From Nonomuraea zeae (lineage in GTDB: Bacteria > Actinomycetota > Actinomycetes > Streptosporangiales > Streptosporangiaceae), in the NCBI RefSeq assembly GCF_005889725.1, contig NZ_VCKX01000101.1, forward strand, positions 1-38,607: a DNA stretch of 38,607 nucleotides. Direction: 5' to 3'. The first letter of the stretch is position 1, and each line of letters starts with the position of its first letter. Positions 29,623 to 38,607 of the stretch are shown one piece after another. The translations under genes and the position numbers were made by a program. Below the pieces are notes generated by a model, which worked only from the letters and a program-made list of their open reading frames with translations, was not told the DNA's origin and made no database searches.

Positions 29623-30481
29623 ACTCCTTGACGGCGCGCCTGGTGCTCGCGAGCGCCTCCTGAGAGGAGTCGAACGTGCGCTGGGCGACGCCGACGAACA
29701 CGCAGTCGACGACGAGGAGCTGGCTGATCCTGCTGGCCAGGGCGCCGGGACGGAACTCCGTCTCGCGCCCGGCGGAGATCAGCACGTGTTCGGCCAGCTC
29801 CGCGATGGACGAGCGGGGGTTGTTGGTGATCGCGACGGTCGTCGCCCCCGCCTCCCCCGCCCTGGTCAGCGGCTCGATCACGTCGGGCGTCTCGCCCGAG
29901 GTGCTGATGCCGATCGCCACGTCCCCCGTCTTCAGCAGCACGGCGCTGGTCAGCGCCAGGTGCGCGTCCTGGAAGGCGTGGCTGGACAGCCCGATGCGCA
30001 GCAGCTTCTGGGCGACGTCCTCGGCCACGAGCCCGGAGGCCCCGACCCCGTACGCGTCCACCCGCCGGGCCCCGACGATGGCGTCCACCACCAGGCCGAG
30101 GCGCTCGGAGGTGAGCTGGGCCACGGTGTCGTTGATCGCCTCCGACTCGGCCCGCGCCACCTTCTGGATGACCTCCGACAGCGGGTCGTCGGGCGCGAGG
30201 TCGCCGGGCACGAGCCGGTCCGGCTGCGCCGCCGCCGCGGCCAGGGCCAGCCTGAGCTGCGGATAGCCGGCGAACCCCAGCAGCCGGGCGGTGCGCACGA
30301 TCGTGGCCTCGCTGGTCCCGGAGGCGGCGGAGAGCTCCGTGATGGTGCTCCTCGCCACCGTCGCAGGGGACTCCAGGATGAGGCGGGCGACGGTCTGGGC
30401 GGCAGGCGTCAGGGACGGCAGCACACCGCGGACCGTGGCCACCAGAGTGTCGGCCCGCAAGCCGTTCCCGCTGTCGTCCAC
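29585..30481 (-). CDS. MurR/RpiR family transcriptional regulator
   Basis: 298 residues. The N-terminal HTH_6 domain (about 10-80, LTPAAQTVARLILESPATVARSTITEL, GTSEATIVRTARLLGF) is followed by a SIS sugar-isomerase-type domain (about 125-265, YGVGASGLVAEDVAQKL, GISTSGETPDVIEPLTRA) that senses phosphosugars in family members. GTG 30481 is 20 bases after the glgP stop on the same strand, so the two are likely one transcript. Its neighbours suggest it senses an alpha-glucan-route sugar phosphate such as glucose 1- or 6-phosphate or maltose 1-phosphate. MurNAc-phosphate is the alternative, given the amidase gene it overlaps (29585-29622). Confidence 0.9.
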   Translation of the reverse strand: MDDSGNGLRADTLVATVRGVLPSLTPAAQTVARLILESPATVARSTITELSAASGTSEATIVRTARLLGFAGYPQLRLALAAAAAQPDRLVPGDLAPDDPLSEVIQKVARAESEAINDTVAQLTSERLGLVVDAIVGARRVDAYGVGASGLVAEDVAQKLLRIGLSSHAFQDAHLALTSAVLLKTGDVAIGISTSGETPDVIEPLTRAGEAGATTVAITNNPRSSIAELAEHVLISAGRETEFRPGALASRISQLLVVDCVFVGVAQRTFDSSQEALASTRRAVKEFTRRTSPVRRQP

Positions 30482-30501
30482 GTCCTGATTATGCCGCTCC
30501 T

Positions 30502-33081
30502 TTAACGCAATGTGCCGTTCGTCATGCCTGCGGGTTCCTCTGGCACTGCGATCAGTCCCAATTCTCCGGGAGTGACGATGAGCGGGTGGTCTGGCACAAC
30601 TCGTACGGTGTAGCCGAAAGCTCCCGTACGGTCGAGCGGAACGCTACCCGTGTAGTGCGCCCGCCCGTCGTCGCCCAGGGACGCCACGGACAGCTTCGCG
30701 TACACCGGATGCATCAGCTCGTCGTGCGGCCCGACCTTCCCGTACGCCGCCTCGACCAGCACGTCGTCAGGCTCCAGGTCCCCGAGCGCGATCGTGGCGT
30801 GCAGCTCGATGGCGGCCCCGACCTCAGGTGTGTCGCCCACCCCCGCGGCCTCCACGTGCTCGACCCTGACCCCCGGCCAGGCCCGGTTCACCCGGACCCG
30901 CCAGGCGGCGAACGCCTTCGCCGGGGCGTAGGAGTCGGCCGACAGCGACCGGGCGGAGGCGGCGGCCGGGGTGTAGAGGCTCACGACATAGTCGCGCAGC
31001 ATCCGGCCGGCGAGCACCTTCGGCCCCAGCGAGGCCAGCGTGTGCTTGACCATCTCCATCCAGCGCCGCGGCAGCCCGTCGACCGGGCGGTCGTAGAACC
31101 GGTCGGACACCTCGTGCTCGATCAGGTCGTAGAGGGCGGCGGCCTCCAGCTCGTCCCGCCGGTCGGGGTCGGTCACCCCGTCCGCGGTCGGGATCGACCA
31201 GCCGTTGGTGCCGTCGTACCACTCGTCCCACCAGCCGTCGAGGATCGACAGGTTGAGGCCGCCGTTCAGAGCGGACTTCATCCCCGAGGTGCCGGACGCC
31301 TCCAGCGGGCGCAGCGGGTTGTTCAGCCAGACGTCGCAGCCCTGCACCATGAGCTGCCCGAGCGTCATGTCGTAGTCGGGCAGGAAGACGATGCGGTGAC
31401 GGACGTTCTGCCGGTCGGCGAACTTGACGATCTGCTGGATCAGCTTCTTGCCGCCCTCGTCCGCCGGATGGGCCTTCCCGGCGATCACGATCTGCACGGG
31501 CTTGTCCGGGTCGAGCAGCAGCTCGGTCAGCCGGTTGGCGTCGCGCAGCATCAGGGTGAGCCGCTTGTACGACGGGACCCGCCGCGCGAACCCGATGGTC
31601 AGCACGTCGGGGTCGAGCGCGTCGTCGATCCAGCCGAGCTCGGCGTCGGAGGCTCCGCGCTCGCGCCAGGAGCGGCGCAGGCGCACCCGGGCGCCCTCGA
31701 CCAGCCGTTTGCGCAGCTTGCCCCTGATCTGCCAGATGTCGGCGTCGGAGATCTTCTGGATGCCCTCCCAGCCACGGGCCCGCTCCAGCAGCGAGGGCAG
31801 CTCCCGCCCGGCCAGCTCCATGAACTCGCGCCCGACCCAGGTCGGCGCGTGCACGCCGTTGGTGATCGAGCCGATCGGCACCTCGTCCAGGTCAAATCCC
31901 GGCCAGAGATCTTTGAACATGTCCCGGCTGACCTCGCCGTGCAGCTGGGACACGCCGTTGACGCGCTGGGCCAGCCGCATGCCCATGACCGCCATGTTGA
32001 ACCGGTCGGGGTCGGACTCCGCGCCCAGCGCCAGGATGCGATCGACGGGCACGGTCGGCCAGGCGTTCTCGCCGCCGAAGTGCCGCTCGATCATGTCTCT
32101 CGGGAAGCGGTCGATGCCGGCGGGGACGGGGGTGTGCGTGGTGAACACCGTCCCGGCCCGGACGGCCTCCAGCGCCTCGTCGAAGGACAGCCGCGCCTCG
32201 GTCAGCTCGCGGATCCGTTCGAGCCCGAGGAAACCGGCGTGGCCCTCGTTGGTGTGGAACACCTCCGGCTCGGCGTGCCCGGTGATCCGGCAGTACGCCC
32301 TGATCGCGCGTACGCCGCCGACGCCCAGCAGCAGCTCCTGCATGAGCCGGTGATCGGTGCCGCCGCCGTAGAGGCGGTCGGTGACGTCCCTGGCGGCGGT
32401 GTCGTTGTCGGCCACGTCGGAGTCGAGCAGCAGCAGCGGCACCCGGCCCACCTGCGCCACCCAGACCTGGGCGTGCAGCACGCGGTCGCCGGGCAGGCCG
32501 ATGCGGATCTTGACCGGGCCCTCTTCGTCCTTCAGCAGGCTCAGCGGCAGGCCGCCCGCGTCGAGCGACGGGTAGTGCTCCAGCTGCCAGCCCTCGGGCG
32601 AGAGCGACTGCGTGAAGTAGCCGTGGCGGTAGAGCAGGCCGACCGCGAGGATCGGCACGCCCAGGTCACTGGCGGCCTTGAGGTGGTCACCCGCGAGGAT
32701 GCCGAGGCCGCCCGAATACTGCGGCAGCGCGGCGGCGATGCCGTACTCGGGGGAGAAGTACGCGATGGCGGCGGCGCTGTCGGGCAGCGTCTGGTACCAG
32801 CGCGGGGATGTCATGTATTCGCGCAGGTCGTCGGCGGCGTCGGCGAGACGCCGGCGGAAGCGGCGGTCGGCGGCCAGCTCGGTCAGCCTGGCGGTCGAGA
32901 CTGCGCCCAGCAGAGCCACGGGATCGTGCCCGACCTGCTCCCAGAGGTCTGGGTCGACCTCGGCGAAAAGGTCCATCGTCTCCGGGTGCCAGGACCAGCG
33001 GAGATTGTGCACGAGCTCGCCGAGGGCGGCCAGCTCCGCGGGCAGGACGGTGCGGACGGTAAACCGGCGGATAGCTCTCAC
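30502..33081 (-). CDS. glgP: Alpha-glucan (glycogen) phosphorylase
   Basis: 859 residues, GT35 family. The N-terminus (MRAIRRFTVRTVLPAELAALGELVHNLRWSWHPE) is the DUF3417 domain found in the archaeal/actinobacterial type. Core signatures are DHLKAASDLGVPILAVGLLYRHGYF, FHTNEGHAGFLGLERI, TNGVHAPTW and EASGTSGMKSALNGGLNLS with the candidate pyridoxal-phosphate Lys. It uses phosphate to cut alpha-1,4-glucan ends and release glucose 1-phosphate. The stop is a TAA. GTG 33081 has a GGGTGCAG upstream. It is followed by rpiR after 20 bases and diverges from glgE across about 290 bases. The C-terminal 130 residues are a beta-rich extension. Confidence 0.94.
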   Translation of the reverse strand: MRAIRRFTVRTVLPAELAALGELVHNLRWSWHPETMDLFAEVDPDLWEQVGHDPVALLGAVSTARLTELAADRRFRRRLADAADDLREYMTSPRWYQTLPDSAAAIAYFSPEYGIAAALPQYSGGLGILAGDHLKAASDLGVPILAVGLLYRHGYFTQSLSPEGWQLEHYPSLDAGGLPLSLLKDEEGPVKIRIGLPGDRVLHAQVWVAQVGRVPLLLLDSDVADNDTAARDVTDRLYGGGTDHRLMQELLLGVGGVRAIRAYCRITGHAEPEVFHTNEGHAGFLGLERIRELTEARLSFDEALEAVRAGTVFTTHTPVPAGIDRFPRDMIERHFGGENAWPTVPVDRILALGAESDPDRFNMAVMGMRLAQRVNGVSQLHGEVSRDMFKDLWPGFDLDEVPIGSITNGVHAPTWVGREFMELAGRELPSLLERARGWEGIQKISDADIWQIRGKLRKRLVEGARVRLRRSWRERGASDAELGWIDDALDPDVLTIGFARRVPSYKRLTLMLRDANRLTELLLDPDKPVQIVIAGKAHPADEGGKKLIQQIVKFADRQNVRHRIVFLPDYDMTLGQLMVQGCDVWLNNPLRPLEASGTSGMKSALNGGLNLSILDGWWDEWYDGTNGWSIPTADGVTDPDRRDELEAAALYDLIEHEVSDRFYDRPVDGLPRRWMEMVKHTLASLGPKVLAGRMLRDYVVSLYTPAAASARSLSADSYAPAKAFAAWRVRVNRAWPGVRVEHVEAAGVGDTPEVGAAIELHATIALGDLEPDDVLVEAAYGKVGPHDELMHPVYAKLSVASLGDDGRAHYTGSVPLDRTGAFGYTVRVVPDHPLIVTPGELGLIAVPEEPAGMTNGTLR

Positions 33082-33204
33082 GTTTCTGCACCCTACGGGC
33101 TAGGAGGGACCTCTGAGTCCTTCACCCCCATGAAGGCCGTTCAAACCCCTTCCGGGAACAAGCATGAAGAGGGACTATTGGGGCAACTTTCCTCATTGTT
33201 GGCA

Positions 33205-33226
33205 CTCCCGCGAACACACTCGGGAG
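33205..33226. promoter_or_regulatory. Inverted repeat in the glgP-glgE divergent promoter region
   Basis: CTCCCG (33205-33210) and CGGGAG (33221-33226) are inverted copies 10 bases apart, in the 290-base gap between glgP and glgE. The gap is AT-richer than the genes and holds no ORF I can support. The repeat could be an operator for the linked RpiR regulator or another one. Confidence 0.35.
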
Positions 33227-33372
33227 GTCTATCCGCTGCTGTCCACAATTTACATGCAAGGATCGTTGTTGCCACGGTAGGCCGCGTCCAGCGGTCCGGC
33301 CGCGGGTAGCGGAGACTCCACACGGAAAGCCTCCGGCGGCACCGAGTGCGCCGCCGCAAACCCTTGAATGCG

Positions 33373-35475
33373 ATGATCGGACGAATTCCCATCACGGACA
33401 TCTCCCCCGTCGTCGACTGCGGGCAGTGGCCCGCCAAGGCGGTCGCAGGTGAGACCTTCGAGGTCTCGGCGACCGTGTTCAGAGAGGGCCACGACGCCGT
33501 GGCCGCGGGCGTGGTGCTCACCGCGCCCGACGGGCAGCGTGGCCGCCTGAGACGCATGCGCGAGCTCGCCCCCGGCACCGACCGGTGGGGGGTGGAGGTC
33601 TGTCTGCCCACCGAGGGCGACTGGCTCTATCGCGTGGAGGCCTGGAGCGACCCCGTCAGCACGTGGCTGCACGACGCGGAGATCAAGATCCCGCGCGGCA
33701 TGGACACCGACCTCATGTGCGAGGAAGGTGCCCGGCTGTTCGAGCGTGCCGCCAAGGCCGTGCGTACGGCCGACTGCCCGAACGGCACGCCCAAGAACGG
33801 CCAGCACAAGAGCACTCCGAAGCAGCAGAACGGGCACAAGCCGCAGAACGGGAACGGCGAGAGCGCGTGCGGCCACCGGGCGGCGCTGCTCTCGATCGCC
33901 GCCACGCTCCGTGACGAGGAGCTGGATCCCCGGGCGCGGCTGTCGATCGCCCAGCTTCCCGAGACGGCCGCGCTGCTGGACGCGCATCCGTTCCGCGAGC
34001 TGGTGACGCGGTCCAAGTCGCACAAGATCAGGGTGGACCGGCGCAGGGCGCTGTACGGCTCGTGGTACGAGTTCTTCCCGCGGTCGGAAGGCGCGATCGT
34101 CAACGAGCTCGGCATCTCCAAGTCCGGAAATTTCCAGACTGCTGCCAAGCGGCTCCCCGCCATCGCCAAGATGGGCTTCGACGTCGTCTACCTGCCGCCC
34201 ATCCATCCGATCGGCGCCACGTACCGCAAGGGGCGCAACAACACGCTCAGCCCCGAGCCCGACGAGCCGGGCTCGCCCTGGGCCATCGGGTCGGAGGACG
34301 GCGGCCATGACGCCGTGCACCCCGATCTCGGCACGCTGGAGGACTTCGACGAGTTCGTCGGCCGCACCAGAGAGCTGGGCATGGAGATCGCGCTCGACTT
34401 CGCCCTCCAGTGCGCGCCCGACCACCCGTGGGTCAAGGAGCACCCCGAGTGGTTCACGATCAGGGCGGACGGGACGATCGCCTACGCCGAGAACCCGCCG
34501 AAGAAGTACCAGGACATCTACCCGATCAACTTCGACCGGGATCCCGAGGGGATCTACAACGAGGTCAGGCGGGTGCTGCGGCACTGGATGGACCACGGCG
34601 TACGCATCTTCCGGGTGGACAACCCGCACACCAAGCCCGTGGCCTTCTGGGAGCGGATGCTGGCCGACATCCACACGACGGACCCGGACGTGATCTTCCT
34701 GTCGGAGGCGTTCACCCGGCCGGCGATGATGCGCATGCTGGCGAAGGTCGGCTTCCACCAGTCGTACACGTACTACACGTGGAAGAACTCCAAGCACGAC
34801 GTGGAGACGTATCTCACCGAGCTCTCCCACGAGACGTCCGCCTACCTGCGGCCGAACCTGTTCGTGAACACGCCGGACATCCTGCACGAGTTCCTGCAGC
34901 ACGGCGGCGTCCCCGCCTTCAAGATCAGGGCCGTGCTGGCCGCGGTGGCCTCGCCTAGCTGGGGCGTGTACTCCGGATACGAGCTTGTGGAGAACGTACC
35001 GGTTCGTCCGGGTAGCGAGGAATACCTGGATAGCGAAAAATATCAGTACAAACCTCGCGATTGGGTTACAGCAGAACGGGAGGGCAGGAGCCTGGCTCCT
35101 TTCATCACCCATCTGAATTTGTTCCGAAGAGCGCATCCCGCACTGCAGGAGTTGCGTAACCTACGGTTCCACAGGGTCGACCAACCGGACATCGTTTGCC
35201 TGTCGAAACGACTCCCGGGCGCCTATGACACGGCCACACGAAGGCACGGGCTGGGCGACGTCGTTCTGGCGGTTATCAATCTGGATCCACACCACACCCA
35301 CGAGGCGACCGTAGATCTGGACCTGCCCGCCATCGGTCTCGACTGGAACGCCGAGTTCGTCGTCGACGACGAACTGTCCGGCGAGTCGTACCGCTGGAGG
35401 CAGAGCAACTATGTTCGCCTCGACCCCCATATCCAGCCTGCCCATATTCTCACCGTACGAGCCGCGCCACGGTAG
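33373..35475 (+). CDS. glgE: Alpha-1,4-glucan:maltose-1-phosphate maltosyltransferase
   Basis: 700 residues, GH13_3. It transfers maltose from maltose 1-phosphate to the end of alpha-1,4-glucan. The catalytic residues are present: nucleophile Asp416 (RIFRVDNPHTKP), acid/base Glu445 (VIFLSEAFTRP) and Asp502 (VNTPDILHEFL). Each is 22 residues later than Asp394, Glu423 and Asp480 of Streptomyces coelicolor GlgE. An odd feature is a low-complexity polar stretch at about residues 137-163 (NGTPKNGQHK..., KPQNGNGES) in the N-terminal domain, which shifts the numbering. Start: ATG 33373 (MIGRIPITDISPVVDCG) matches the family; GTG 33346 is in frame upstream. Neither has a clear ribosome site. It is first of glgE-treS-mak. 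Confidence 0.95.
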   Translation: MIGRIPITDISPVVDCGQWPAKAVAGETFEVSATVFREGHDAVAAGVVLTAPDGQRGRLRRMRELAPGTDRWGVEVCLPTEGDWLYRVEAWSDPVSTWLHDAEIKIPRGMDTDLMCEEGARLFERAAKAVRTADCPNGTPKNGQHKSTPKQQNGHKPQNGNGESACGHRAALLSIAATLRDEELDPRARLSIAQLPETAALLDAHPFRELVTRSKSHKIRVDRRRALYGSWYEFFPRSEGAIVNELGISKSGNFQTAAKRLPAIAKMGFDVVYLPPIHPIGATYRKGRNNTLSPEPDEPGSPWAIGSEDGGHDAVHPDLGTLEDFDEFVGRTRELGMEIALDFALQCAPDHPWVKEHPEWFTIRADGTIAYAENPPKKYQDIYPINFDRDPEGIYNEVRRVLRHWMDHGVRIFRVDNPHTKPVAFWERMLADIHTTDPDVIFLSEAFTRPAMMRMLAKVGFHQSYTYYTWKNSKHDVETYLTELSHETSAYLRPNLFVNTPDILHEFLQHGGVPAFKIRAVLAAVASPSWGVYSGYELVENVPVRPGSEEYLDSEKYQYKPRDWVTAEREGRSLAPFITHLNLFRRAHPALQELRNLRFHRVDQPDIVCLSKRLPGAYDTATRRHGLGDVVLAVINLDPHHTHEATVDLDLPAIGLDWNAEFVVDDELSGESYRWRQSNYVRLDPHIQPAHILTVRAAPR

Positions 35476-35520
35476 AACTGAATTCAGCGGGGAGTCTTCA
35501 ACGTGTGTGACAGCGCCTCC

Positions 35521-35546
35521 CTCATGAGCCCTTTGCGGGGAAGCTC

Positions 35547-35551
<5 letters not shown>
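35521..35551 (+). promoter_or_regulatory. Duplicated palindrome over the treS start
   Basis: The palindrome CTCATGAG occurs at 35521-35528 and again at 35544-35551, 23 bases apart. The second copy covers the treS ATG (35547) and is close to its ribosome site GGGGAAG. It could affect initiation of treS or be chance. Confidence 0.3.
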
Positions 35552-37247
<1,696 letters not shown>

Positions 37248-37250
37248 GAC

Positions 37251-38582
37251 GTGCTTGGTGAGCTCCTTGCCGCATGGATCGGCCGCCAACGTTGGTTCGG
37301 CGGCAAGGGGCGCCCGATCGACGAACTGTCGATCGACTCGGACGTCGAACTGACGTCCGGACTGAGACACCTGATCGTCGCCGTCTGGCAAGAGGGCTCG
37401 CGAGACCGCTACCAGATCCTGCTCGGGGAGCGGGACTCGCTCCCCGACCGGCTCTCCCACTCGCTGATCGGCACGATCGGCGACGTCTATCTCTACGACG
37501 CCGTGCACGACGCCGACCGGACGAGCTGGCTGCTGGACGGCATGGCGCACGACGAGACCCGCAGCGGGCTGCGGATGCGCCACGTGCCCGGCGTCACCAT
37601 CGACACCACCCCGCGCAGCCTGGTGCTGGGGGCCGAACAGTCCAACACCTCCCTCGTGTTCGGCGACGCGTACATCTGCAAGCTCTTCCGCCGGCTCATC
37701 CCCGGCGTGAACCCCGAGCTGGAGATCGTCACCGCGCTCGCCGCGCGGAACGCGCCGCACATCGCGCAGCCGTACGGGTGGATCGAGACAGATCTCGACG
37801 GCACCGACACGACGCTCGCGATCATGCAGGAGTTCCTCTCCACCGCGAACGACGGCTGGGACCTGGCCCTGGCCAGCGTCCGTGACCTGTACGCGTCACT
37901 GCCCGAGCTGCCGGCCTCCGAGGCGGGCGGGGACTTCGCGGCCGAGTCGCTGCGGCTGGGGGCGGCCACCGCCCGGGTACACCAGGAGCTGGCCCAGGCC
38001 TTCCCCACGGACGTCATCGAGGTCCACGAGGTCAAGCGGATGGCCGAGGGCTTCAGGCGCCGGCTGGGGCGGGCCGTGGCGGAGGTGCCCGAGCTGCGGG
38101 CGTATGTGAGCGCGATCGAGGCGGCCTACCACGAGGTGGAGTTGCTCACCAACGAGGTCCCTGTGCAACGGGTTCACGGCGATTACCACCTGGGCCAGGT
38201 CATGCGCACGCCGACGGACTGGGTGGTGCTGGACTTCGAGGGCGAGCCGGGCCAGCCGCTGGCCGAGCGGCGTGCGATGTCGTCGCCGCTGCGGGACGTG
38301 GCGGGGATGCTGCGCTCGTTCGACTACGCGGCCCGGCACCTGCTGGCCGACCAATCCCAGGCGGCCGACCTGGAGCCGCGCGCCCAGGAGTGGGCCGACC
38401 GCAACCGGACCGCGTTCCTCGACGGGTACGTGGAGGGCGGCGGGGTGATCACCCGGGCGGACGCGGCGCTGCTGCGGGCCTTCGAGCTGTCCAAGGCGGT
38501 GTACGAGGTGGTTTACGAGGCCCGCAACCGGCCCTCCTGGATGGCGATCCCCCTGGCCGCCTTCCGCCCTCGCGGCATCTGA
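37251..38582 (+). CDS. mak: Maltokinase
   Basis: 443 residues, length typical of Mak/Pep2. It phosphorylates maltose to maltose 1-phosphate with ATP, supplying GlgE. The N-terminus LLAAWIGRQRWFGGKGR is the conserved cap region. The aminoglycoside-phosphotransferase-like core shows VQRVHGDYHLGQVM with His309 and Asp311, and WVVLDFEGEP with Asp328, the catalytic and metal residues. GTG 37251 has AGGAGG about 8 bases upstream and sits 3 bases past the treS stop, so translation is coupled. It is complete, ending 25 bases before the window edge. Confidence 0.94.
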   Translation: MLGELLAAWIGRQRWFGGKGRPIDELSIDSDVELTSGLRHLIVAVWQEGSRDRYQILLGERDSLPDRLSHSLIGTIGDVYLYDAVHDADRTSWLLDGMAHDETRSGLRMRHVPGVTIDTTPRSLVLGAEQSNTSLVFGDAYICKLFRRLIPGVNPELEIVTALAARNAPHIAQPYGWIETDLDGTDTTLAIMQEFLSTANDGWDLALASVRDLYASLPELPASEAGGDFAAESLRLGAATARVHQELAQAFPTDVIEVHEVKRMAEGFRRRLGRAVAEVPELRAYVSAIEAAYHEVELLTNEVPVQRVHGDYHLGQVMRTPTDWVVLDFEGEPGQPLAERRAMSSPLRDVAGMLRSFDYAARHLLADQSQAADLEPRAQEWADRNRTAFLDGYVEGGGVITRADAALLRAFELSKAVYEVVYEARNRPSWMAIPLAAFRPRGI

Positions 38583-38585
38583 CCC

Positions 38586-38604
38586 CTGTCTCTTATACCC
38601 CTCG
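38586..38604. other. Tn5 mosaic-end-like sequence at right tip (probable adapter remnant)
   Basis: Positions 38586-38604 match the reverse mosaic end CTGTCTCTTATACACATCT at 16 of 19 positions, with the first 13 bases exact. It is oriented inward and mirrors the match at 5-23. It begins 3 bases past the mak stop. Inference: the genome sequence ends at about 38585. Confidence 0.7.
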
Positions 38605-38607
38605 GAT

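Noticed and set aside
30586..33309. Very long plus-strand frame opposite glgP
   Set aside because: Antisense of a well-identified glycogen phosphorylase; the product is His/Arg/Gly-rich without domains.

Overview
The window is high-GC DNA with dense, short-spaced genes, frequent GTG starts, 4-base GTGA gene overlaps and strong G/C in third codon positions. It also encodes a GlgE-pathway locus, several membrane Ser/Thr kinases and an Xre-ImmA/IrrE regulator. This fits a filamentous actinobacterium, most likely in or near the Streptosporangiales (Nonomuraea-like); that placement is inference from gene style, not a database result. Both ends carry sequence resembling the 19-bp Tn5 mosaic end, pointing inward, so the window is probably a whole assembly contig with adapter remnants at its tips. 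I see no rRNA, tRNA, CRISPR array or complete mobile element, and no gene-free stretch longer than about 300 bases.

Layout. 1-2656 (+): the likely tail of an off-contig gene with a terminator, an MFS transporter, a rhomboid-family membrane protein and a HIT-family hydrolase. 2671-4700 (-): etfB-etfA, with a promoter whose spacer and -10 are overlapped by a 12-bp palindrome. 4723-9903 (-): three tandem Ser/Thr kinases with proline-rich linkers (short in the third) and multi-pass membrane C-termini. 10020-14660 (-): a probable operon of a coiled-coil protein, a PP-loop ATPase with a QueC-like four-cysteine cluster, an M55 D-aminopeptidase and a Tat-like flavin amine oxidase, followed by a YbaK-type aminoacyl-tRNA deacylase. 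14741-16212 (-): an HhH-GPD DNA glycosylase-like protein and an enoyl-CoA hydratase, divergent from a cysteine-free HesB-like protein (+).

16621-21154: a 12-bp minisatellite, a rhodanese-CBS protein (-), a CehA/McbA-type PHP hydrolase (+), a 9-bp repeat, and a thioesterase (-) divergent from a TetR regulator (+) across a 17-bp palindrome. 21155-23889 (-): a secreted HNH nuclease with an abutting acidic small protein, and a hydroxypyruvate isomerase/tartronate semialdehyde reductase pair. 24064-25957 (+): an unknown 252-residue protein overlapping an Xre-ImmA/IrrE regulator. 26121-29622: a methyltransferase (-), a lipoprotein (+) and a large secreted peptidoglycan amidase (+).

29585-38582: an alpha-glucan/trehalose locus. 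glgP-rpiR (-) diverges from glgE-treS-mak (+). TreS and Mak convert trehalose to maltose and maltose 1-phosphate, GlgE polymerises maltose 1-phosphate into alpha-1,4-glucan, and GlgP releases glucose 1-phosphate from it. The branching enzyme glgB would be expected just beyond the right edge.

The least explained items, and the best candidates for something new, are the QueC-like PP-loop/coiled-coil pair in an amino-acid-release operon and the unknown-plus-Xre/ImmA bicistron.
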